From: Candidatus Caccocola faecipullorum
Lineage (GTDB): Bacteria; Synergistota; Synergistia; Synergistales; Synergistaceae
DNA length: 7,042 nt
Direction: 5' to 3'
NCBI GenBank assembly: GCA_018716365.1
Contig: DVKA01000193.1
Location: forward strand, 1-7,042
Both the position numbers and the translations under genes were made by a program. Below are positions 1 to 4,511 of this stretch, in pieces (the first letter of the stretch is position 1; each line of letters starts with the position of its first letter). The notes below the pieces were generated by a model, which saw nothing but the letters and a program-made list of their open reading frames with translations, searched no databases and had not been told where the DNA came from.

Positions 1-150
1 CTCGCAGAGGTGAGCGGAATTACGAAGGAGATTTTTTCCGTCGTGACGGAACTCCCCGTCGAAGAAAAGATAAAGGTCCTATCATATGCGCGCGATTTGA
101 AAAAACTGTCCGATCTGTTGAGACGCGGCGAATCGGAAAAACGAGATTAA
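1..150 (+). CDS. 3' end of an unidentified protein (49 codons)
   Basis: Frame 1 is open from the first base to a TAA at 148-150, so this is the C-terminal end of a gene that begins before the window. The visible 49 residues are helical and charged. An amphipathic stretch with the core LPVEEKIKVLSYARDLKKL is followed by a very basic and acidic tail ending in SEKRD. A short helix of the type 'LP.EE...VL.YAR.L' is common at the C-terminus of small XRE/Cro-like DNA-binding regulators, but no helix-turn-helix is visible here, so this is only a suggestion. I do not recognise the gene. It converges on the oligoendopeptidase gene, with 114 bases between the two stops. Coding status is supported by the clean frame and by a hairpin followed by a T-run downstream. 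Confidence 0.6.
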   Translation, partial: LAEVSGITKEIFSVVTELPVEEKIKVLSYARDLKKLSDLLRRGESEKRD

Positions 151-191
151 CGGCACGATTATGTGCTGTGTTAGAAGTTGTCAATGGATAA

Positions 192-254
192 GTACGCCGC
201 CGCCAGCGTATTCATCGCGGGCGGCGGTCGTTCTGCGTACTGTCTTGGATTTTT
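192..254 (+). terminator. Long imperfect hairpin with T-run, putative terminator between convergent genes
   Basis: Three nested stems are visible: GTACGC (192-197) with GCGTAC (235-240), CGCCGCC (198-204) with GGCGGCG (220-226), and GCG (206-208) with CGC (216-218). The apical loop is 209-215 and an 8-base bulge lies on the right side (227-234). On the plus strand a run of five T (250-254) follows nine bases after the stem, so it could end transcription of the upstream plus-strand gene. In the minus direction, serving the peptidase gene, there is no T-run after the stem. The bulge and the distance to the T-run make it non-canonical; a dispersed palindromic repeat is an alternative. Confidence 0.45.
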
Positions 255-264
255 GACGCGGCGG

Positions 265-2100
265 TTACTTCGCCAGTTCTTCCATTTCGTCGAGGGTTTC
301 TTCAAATTGTCTGACGACGGCTTCGACGGGCTGCGGGGTGCTCATGTCTACGCCCGCGCCTTTGAGCAGCTCGATGGGGTAGTCGGAGCCGCCTTTGGTG
401 AGGAAGTTCAGGTAGCGGCGCGTCGCGGGTTCGCCATGTTCGAGTATCGCGGAAGCGAGCGCGGTGGCGGCGGAGTATCCGGTCGCGTACTGGTAGACGT
501 AGAAGGGCGTGTAGAAGTGCGGGATGCGCGCCCATTCCATTTTGAGCGGTTCGTCAATCGTTATGGCTTCGCCGTAGTATTTCCTGTTGAGTTCGTACCA
601 GAGCTGTTTGAGGCCGTCGGGGGTGGTGTCTCCGCCTTCGGCGGCGCGCTTATGGACTTCGCGCTCGAACGACGCGAACATCGTCTGACGGTAGACTGTG
701 GTGCGGATGTTTTCGAGACGGCGGTTGAGCAGGTAGAGGCGCTTTTTCCTGTCGCCGGTCTCGGAGAGCAGGCCGGAGAGGAAGAGCACTTCGTTGGTGG
801 TCGAGGCTACTTCCGCAGTGAATATGCAGTAGTCCGCGGTCGCGTAGGGCTGGTTTCTGCGCGAGTACCAGCTGTGCATGGAGTGGCCCATTTCGTGGAC
901 GAGCGTCATGACGTCGTTGAGGTTGTTTGTGTAGTTCATGAAGATGTAGGGGTGCGTGCCGTATGTGCCCCACGAGTATGCTCCGCTGCGTTTGCCTTTG
1001 TTTGGGAATACGTCGGCCCAGCCGCCTTCGACGCCGGCTTTTATCTGTTCGAGGTACTGGCCGCCGAGCGGCGCGAGGTAGCGGTACATCATCTGCTTCG
1101 CGTCGCTCCACGCTATTTCTTTGTACGGGTCTTCGACGAGCGGGACGTATAGGTCGTACATATGGAGTTCGCGGACGCCGAGCATTTTGCGGCGCAGCTT
1201 CATGTAGCGGTACATCGGCGCGAGGTTGTCTTCGATTGTGGAGACGAGGCTGTCGTAGACGGAGACGGGGATGTTGTCCGAGTCGAGCGCCTCTTCGAGC
1301 GGCGAGCCGTAGCGGCGGCATTCCGCGTAGAATTTCGCGGTTTTGAGCATTCCGTCGAAGGTCGCGCCGATTGTGTTTTTCATTTTACCGTAGGGCGTGT
1401 AGAGCGAGGCGAAGGCGGCTTTGCGCACGCTCCGCTTCGGCGAGCGCAGGTAGGCGACGGCGCGTTCTTCGGACATTTCTACTTTTTTGCCCTCTTCGTC
1501 GCGCACCGACGGAAATTCCATGTCGGCGTTGGTGAGCATGGAGAAGGCGTTGTCGGCGGTCTGCGCCATGTCGCCGGAGCGCGCGAGGATCAGCTCTTCG
1601 GCTTCCGTGAGGACGTGCGCCTTCTGGCGCAGCAGCTCGCGCAGCGGGAAGGCGTAGTCCGCGAGACAGGGCGCTGCGATGAACTGTTTTAATTTTTCTT
1701 CGTCCATCGAGAGTATCTCCGGCGTGACGTAGCTCGCGGCGGCGGAAAATTCGACGGCGAGCGCGGAGACGCGGTTCGCCGGCCCCTGCTGCTTCGAGTC
1801 GCCGGTGTCTTCGTGGCTCTTCATGTTTGCGTAGACGTAGAGCTTTCCGAGTTCTATCGAAAGTTCGTCGCGCAGTTTGAAGAATTCGAGCATCTTCTCC
1901 GGCGACTGCGCAAGCGTGCCTTTGTAGCCCGCGAGCTCGGGGACGCGCGCTTTTATTGCGGCGAACGATTTTTCCCATTCGTCCTGCGTTGCGTAGATGT
2001 CTTCAAGCTTCCACCTGTATTCCGCGGGCATCGCGGCGCGTTCGGGCAGCGACGCGCCGCGCCCAAGCTCGAGTTCTTTTTTCTTTATGTCAGATTTCAT
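265..2100 (-). CDS. pepF: Oligoendopeptidase F (M3B family zinc metallopeptidase)
   Basis: This gene encodes a complete 611-residue protein, close to the usual length (about 600) of PepF-type M3 peptidases. The zinc site is intact: HEMGH at residues 402-406 supplies two histidines and the catalytic glutamate (E403), and E430 in FTAEVAST is the expected third ligand. The C-terminal region has the M3B signature IPHFYTPFYVYQYATG (about residues 525-545), which helps form the substrate pocket. An oligopeptidase F N-terminal domain should cover roughly residues 115-185, with the peptidase domain from about 205 to 590. There is no signal peptide or membrane segment, so it is cytosolic and probably trims short peptides (roughly 7-17 residues in known PepF enzymes) after uptake. 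The ATG is preceded six bases upstream by GGAGG on the minus strand, which fixes the start. The gene is divergent from the MalY/PatB-type gene and appears monocistronic. The family is certain; the peptide preference is not readable. Confidence 0.96.
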   Translation of the reverse strand: MKSDIKKKELELGRGASLPERAAMPAEYRWKLEDIYATQDEWEKSFAAIKARVPELAGYKGTLAQSPEKMLEFFKLRDELSIELGKLYVYANMKSHEDTGDSKQQGPANRVSALAVEFSAAASYVTPEILSMDEEKLKQFIAAPCLADYAFPLRELLRQKAHVLTEAEELILARSGDMAQTADNAFSMLTNADMEFPSVRDEEGKKVEMSEERAVAYLRSPKRSVRKAAFASLYTPYGKMKNTIGATFDGMLKTAKFYAECRRYGSPLEEALDSDNIPVSVYDSLVSTIEDNLAPMYRYMKLRRKMLGVRELHMYDLYVPLVEDPYKEIAWSDAKQMMYRYLAPLGGQYLEQIKAGVEGGWADVFPNKGKRSGAYSWGTYGTHPYIFMNYTNNLNDVMTLVHEMGHSMHSWYSRRNQPYATADYCIFTAEVASTTNEVLFLSGLLSETGDRKKRLYLLNRRLENIRTTVYRQTMFASFEREVHKRAAEGGDTTPDGLKQLWYELNRKYYGEAITIDEPLKMEWARIPHFYTPFYVYQYATGYSAATALASAILEHGEPATRRYLNFLTKGGSDYPIELLKGAGVDMSTPQPVEAVVRQFEETLDEMEELAK

Positions 2101-2135
2101 CTAATTCCTCCGTTCCGGCTGTTCTTCTGCATATT

Positions 2136-2163
2136 TTTTCATATTCTACAACTATTTTATACT
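2136..2163 (+). promoter_or_regulatory. Candidate sigma-70-type promoter for the MalY/PatB-FAH operon
   Basis: TTTTCA at 2136-2141 (4 of 6 matches to TTGACA) and TATACT at 2158-2163 (5 of 6 matches to TATAAT) are separated by 16 bases. Transcription would start near 2170, inside or just before the GC palindrome, giving a leader of about 70 bases. This is a motif match only; a second A/T hexamer, TATAAA at 2191-2196, is also present but has no good -35 partner. Confidence 0.4.
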
Positions 2164-2164
2164 T

Positions 2165-2178
2165 GCGCGCGGGCGCGC
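2165..2178. repeat. GC-only palindrome in the divergent promoter region
   Basis: GCGCGC (2165-2170), GG, then GCGCGC (2173-2178) forms a near-perfect inverted repeat of alternating G and C in otherwise A/T-rich DNA. It lies just after the candidate -10 box at 2158-2163. It could be an operator for a regulator shared by the two divergent genes, a short stem in the plus-strand leader, or simply a Z-DNA-prone tract. The sequence alone cannot decide. Confidence 0.4.
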
Positions 2179-2241
2179 GAAAGCGGAAAATATAAAATGA
2201 ATAAATACGGCTGCTGCCGACGAAACGGAGGGGCTTTTTGT

Positions 2242-3420
2242 ATGAAATACGATTTTGACAGATATATGGAGCGCCGCGGCACGGAGTGCGAGAAGTGGGA
2301 CGGCATGAAGGACGACTTCGGCACGAACGACCTTCTCGCTATGTGGGTCGCCGATATGGATTTCCCCGCCGCGCCTGAAATTCTCGACGCGATACGCGCG
2401 AAGCTCGACGAGGGCGCGCTTGGCTATCCGCTCATCCCCGACTCGCTGCGCGACGCAGTGCGCAATTGGGAGCGCGACCACTACGGCTGGGAGTTCGGAC
2501 GCGAGGCTGTGAGCTGGGCCTGCGGCGTCGTCGCGGGGCTCTCTTTTGCGACGATGGGGCTGACGAAGCCGGGCGACCAGATGATCATCCAGACGCCGGT
2601 CTATATGCCCTTCTACCGCACTGTGCGCGAGGCCGGACGCATCATCGTTGAAAATCCGCTCGTTTACAGAAACGGACGCTTCGAGATGAACCTCGAAGAG
2701 CTTGAAAGCCTCGTCACGCCGACCTGCCGCACGCTCATACTGTGCAGCCCGCACAACCCCGTCTCGCGCGTATGGAGCCGCGAGGAGCTGGAGGCGCTCG
2801 CCGACATCGTGCGCCGCAAGGATATGATAGTCATCGCCGACGAAATTCATCAGGACCTCGTTTACAGCGACGCAAAGCACACCTGCCTCGGCTCTCTGCC
2901 AGGAATGGACAAGCACGTCATAACCTTCATCGCGCCGAGCAAGACCTTCAACATCGCCGGGCTGAAGTCCTCGGTCGCCATAATCCCCGACGAGCGGCTG
3001 CGCGGCATCTACGTATCGGTGCTGGAGCGCTTCCACCTCAATTCGCTGAACATCCTCGGCATCGCAGCGATGGAGGCGGCCTACGGCAAATGCGGCGAAT
3101 GGCACCGCCAGCTGATGGAATACCTTGAGGCGAACCGCGACTTCACGGAACAGTTCGTAAAGGAGCGTATGCCGAAGGCGCATATGGACCACCCTGAAGG
3201 CACATATATATTCTGGATAGACTTCCGCGGTTACGGCTTCAACGACGAGACGCTGACGGAATTCCTCGTCAAGGAGGCGAAGGTCGCGCTCGACCCGGGC
3301 AAGTGGTTCGGCTCCGCGGGCGACGGCTTCGCGCGCATCAACATCGGCACGACGCGCGCACAGCTCAAAGAAGGGCTCGAACGCATAGCGGCGGCGCTCG
3401 ACAGAAGAGAAGGAAAGTAG
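2242..3420 (+). CDS. MalY/PatB-type PLP-dependent cystathionine beta-lyase / aminotransferase
   Basis: The 392-residue protein has the standard length of MalY/PatB fold-type I PLP enzymes. Visible signatures in order are WVADMDF near the N-terminus, SPHNPVSRVW with the cofactor-ring asparagine N172, ADEIH with D200 (pyridine-nitrogen contact), SKTFNIAG with K234 as the Schiff-base lysine, and FARINIGT near the C-terminus with the carboxylate-binding arginine. Family members cleave C-S bonds of cystathionine or cysteine, giving pyruvate, ammonia and a thiol or sulfide; some act as aminotransferases. The ATG at 2242 is chosen because GGAGG lies ten bases upstream. An in-frame ATG at 2197 would add 15 residues but has no good ribosome site, and the family does not need the extension. 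Serine (S175) replaces the usual glycine in the NPxG loop. The FAH-family gene follows ten bases after the stop, so the two are probably co-transcribed. Substrate is uncertain. Confidence 0.93.
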   Translation: MKYDFDRYMERRGTECEKWDGMKDDFGTNDLLAMWVADMDFPAAPEILDAIRAKLDEGALGYPLIPDSLRDAVRNWERDHYGWEFGREAVSWACGVVAGLSFATMGLTKPGDQMIIQTPVYMPFYRTVREAGRIIVENPLVYRNGRFEMNLEELESLVTPTCRTLILCSPHNPVSRVWSREELEALADIVRRKDMIVIADEIHQDLVYSDAKHTCLGSLPGMDKHVITFIAPSKTFNIAGLKSSVAIIPDERLRGIYVSVLERFHLNSLNILGIAAMEAAYGKCGEWHRQLMEYLEANRDFTEQFVKERMPKAHMDHPEGTYIFWIDFRGYGFNDETLTEFLVKEAKVALDPGKWFGSAGDGFARINIGTTRAQLKEGLERIAAALDRREGK

Positions 3421-3430
3421 GCGAATTGAG

Positions 3431-4210
3431 ATGAAGAAAGAAAATCCGGTGCTTTTCTGCCGTTTCACGATGGACGGGCGCTCGTACAGCGGGCAGCTGC
3501 GCGGGAACTCTGTGGACATCGTGGACGGAGATCCGTTTTCCGGCATAACGTCTCAGATACGGCTCAGCTATCCCGTCGAGCGCGTGAAGTTCCTGCCGCC
3601 CTTTGCGCCTAAAAAAATCTGGTGCGTCGGACGCAACTACGTCGGCCACGTGAAAGAGCTCGACCACGACATCCCGGAAGAGCCGCTCATATTCCTCAAG
3701 GCGGCCTCGGCCGTAACCGGCGCGAACGACTTCATCCGCATCCCGAAATGGGCCGGCCCGATACACTACGAGGGCGAGCTCGCCGTAGTCATCGGCCGCG
3801 GCGGCAAAAATATCCCTGAGGAAGAGGTCTACGACCACATACTCGGCTACACGATAATGAACGACGTAACGGCGCGCGCGCTGCAAAACAAGGACGGGCA
3901 GTGGACTCGCGCGAAGAGCTTCGACACCTTCGCGCCGCTCGGCCCCGCCGTGCTCCTCACGAAAGAGCTGCCGTCCTCTACGCGCGTGACCACGCGCCTC
4001 AACGGCAGGACTGTGCAGGACGGCGCGATAGAGCAGATGATATTCCCGATACCGCGCCTCATATCGCACATCAGCCGCTTCGCAACGCTCGAAGAGGGAG
4101 ACGTGGTCTCGACCGGCACGCCGCAGGGAGTCGGGGAAATCCGCCCGGGCGACCTCGTCGAAGTCGAGATCGAGCCTATAGGGAAACTGCGGAACATCTG
4201 CGGCGAATAG
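3431..4210 (+). CDS. Fumarylacetoacetate hydrolase family protein, FAHD1-like (acylpyruvase / oxaloacetate decarboxylase type)
   Basis: This gene encodes 259 residues. A short N-terminal part (about 1-60) precedes a complete FAH fold. The metal site is intact: E114 and E116 in HYEGELAVVIG, and D145 in MNDVTAR. The residues that define FAHD1-type catalysis are also present: VGRNYVGHVKE carries the H73/E76 dyad, Q152 follows the NDVTAR motif, and K162 lies in WTRAKSF. The C-terminal MIFPIPRLISHIS and GTPQGVG segments match FAHD1 and bacterial relatives. Known relatives hydrolyse acylpyruvates, including fumarylpyruvate, decarboxylate oxaloacetate, or tautomerise it; pyruvate is a common product. 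Magnesium or manganese dependence and a cytosolic location are expected. The ribosome site is weak (AGGAAAG, 16 bases upstream), which fits translation coupled to the upstream gene ten bases away. The exact substrate cannot be read from sequence, and the neighbours show no aromatic-degradation pathway. Confidence 0.9.
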   Translation: MKKENPVLFCRFTMDGRSYSGQLRGNSVDIVDGDPFSGITSQIRLSYPVERVKFLPPFAPKKIWCVGRNYVGHVKELDHDIPEEPLIFLKAASAVTGANDFIRIPKWAGPIHYEGELAVVIGRGGKNIPEEEVYDHILGYTIMNDVTARALQNKDGQWTRAKSFDTFAPLGPAVLLTKELPSSTRVTTRLNGRTVQDGAIEQMIFPIPRLISHISRFATLEEGDVVSTGTPQGVGEIRPGDLVEVEIEPIGKLRNICGE

Positions 4211-4250
4211 GCGCGCGAGAGGCGCAGGAGAAAAAAGGCGAAGAACGACA

Positions 4251-4288
4251 GGCGCGCCCTTCCGTACATAAACGCGGGAGGGCGCGCT
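4251..4288 (+). terminator. Strong GC-rich hairpin, putative terminator of the MalY/PatB-FAH operon
   Basis: A 15-pair stem (4251-4265 with 4274-4288) surrounds an 8-base loop (4266-4273). Nine pairs in the middle are perfect (GCGCGCCCT with AGGGCGCGC), and three of the remaining pairs are G-T. It lies 40 bases after the FAH stop codon. No T-run follows on the plus strand; the only homopolymer nearby is six A at 4231-4236, to its left, which would be a T-run only in the minus direction. It may act as a factor-assisted terminator or as a 3'-end stabilising structure. Confidence 0.45.
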
Positions 4289-4312
4289 GTGCTTCGGAGC
4301 GTGCGTGAGAAA

Positions 4313-4368
4313 TTTACGCAATTTTTACGCGAACATAGGCGCATAATTATGGAGTTCCGGCGCATAAT
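4313..4368. repeat. Short repeated motifs at helical spacing upstream of the oxidoreductase gene
   Basis: TTTACGC occurs at 4313-4319 and 4324-4330 (period 11). GGCGCATAAT occurs at 4338-4347 and 4359-4368 (period 21). The two motifs are loosely related as reverse complements (GCGTAAA against GCGCATAA). A perfect 10-base palindrome, CATAATTATG, overlaps the first GGCGCATAAT copy (4342-4351). Repeats one and two helical turns apart would be placed on one face of the DNA, as in a multi-site operator. The regulator is unknown. Confidence 0.4.
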
Positions 4369-4437
4369 CGACGATATTGACCTGGTTTACCAGCGTTTTG
4401 TTCGATTTAACCGCAAGGACTGGAAATGAACAGAAAA

Positions 4438-4467
4438 TTGTGCAATAATAAGGCGTTTGTCGATAAT
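4438..4467 (+). promoter_or_regulatory. Candidate promoter of the pyruvate:ferredoxin oxidoreductase gene
   Basis: TTGTGC (4438-4443; 3 of 6 matches to TTGACA) and GATAAT (4462-4467; 5 of 6 matches to TATAAT) are 18 bases apart. The start would be near 4474, giving a leader of about 40 bases that contains the small CCAAC/GTTGG inverted repeat. The -35 is weak, which would suit activation from the repeated motifs upstream. A second hexamer, TTGACC at 4377-4382, has no fitting -10. Confidence 0.4.
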
Positions 4468-4511
4468 ATGTATCCAACCCAAATGTTGGGAAGCAAATGG
4501 GAGGTAAAAAA

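Larger units (their letters stand above)
2101..2241. promoter_or_regulatory. Divergent intergenic region between pepF and the MalY/PatB-type gene
   Basis: This 141-base gap must carry the promoters of both flanking genes. The part next to pepF (2101-2163) is A/T-rich, unlike the coding DNA. On the minus strand it includes TAGAAT- and TATAAA-like hexamers, but no convincing -35 partner in front of them. A GC-only palindrome (2165-2178) lies in the middle. Both ends carry good ribosome binding sites: GGAGG six bases before the pepF ATG, and GGAGG (2227-2231) ten bases before the plus-strand ATG at 2242. Confidence 0.7.
4211..4511. other. 301-base intergenic region before the pyruvate:ferredoxin oxidoreductase gene
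   Basis: No convincing gene lies in this stretch. In order it holds a strong hairpin (4251-4288), two TTTACGC motifs 11 bases apart, two GGCGCATAAT copies 21 bases apart, a TTGACC hexamer (4377-4382) without a good -10 partner, a better promoter candidate (4438-4467), a small inverted repeat in the presumed leader (CCAAC 4474-4478 with GTTGG 4485-4489), and GGAGG (4500-4504) seven bases before the ATG. Base composition falls from GC-rich at the left to A/T-rich at the right, as expected for a terminator region followed by a promoter region. Confidence 0.75.

Noticed and set aside
178..1152. 324-codon plus-strand open frame lying opposite the oligoendopeptidase gene
   Set aside because: It lies entirely antisense to or just beyond an intact pepF with a full zinc site. 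Its composition (very rich in V, E, G, R, F) is that of a shadow frame in GC-biased DNA, and it has no ribosome binding site.
1813..2241. Upstream extension of the MalY/PatB-type reading frame (to 1813, or to the ATG at 2197)
   Set aside because: The longer frame runs antisense into pepF and through the promoter region. The ATG at 2242 has a good GGAGG ten bases upstream and gives the family's normal length.
2152..3546. 464-codon minus-strand open frame opposite the MalY/PatB-type gene
   Set aside because: It is an antisense shadow caused by strong G/C at third codon positions of the real gene. It has no recognisable domain, and the sense frame carries all PLP-enzyme motifs.
3365..4321. 318-codon minus-strand open frame opposite the FAH-family gene
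   Set aside because: It is antisense to a gene with complete catalytic residues, is rich in R, A and V without motifs, and crosses the intergenic hairpin.
4377..4405. Promoter based on TTGACC at 4377-4382
   Set aside because: With a 16-18 base spacer the downstream hexamers (TGTTCG, GTTCGA, TTCGAT) match TATAAT poorly, so the 4438-4467 candidate was preferred.
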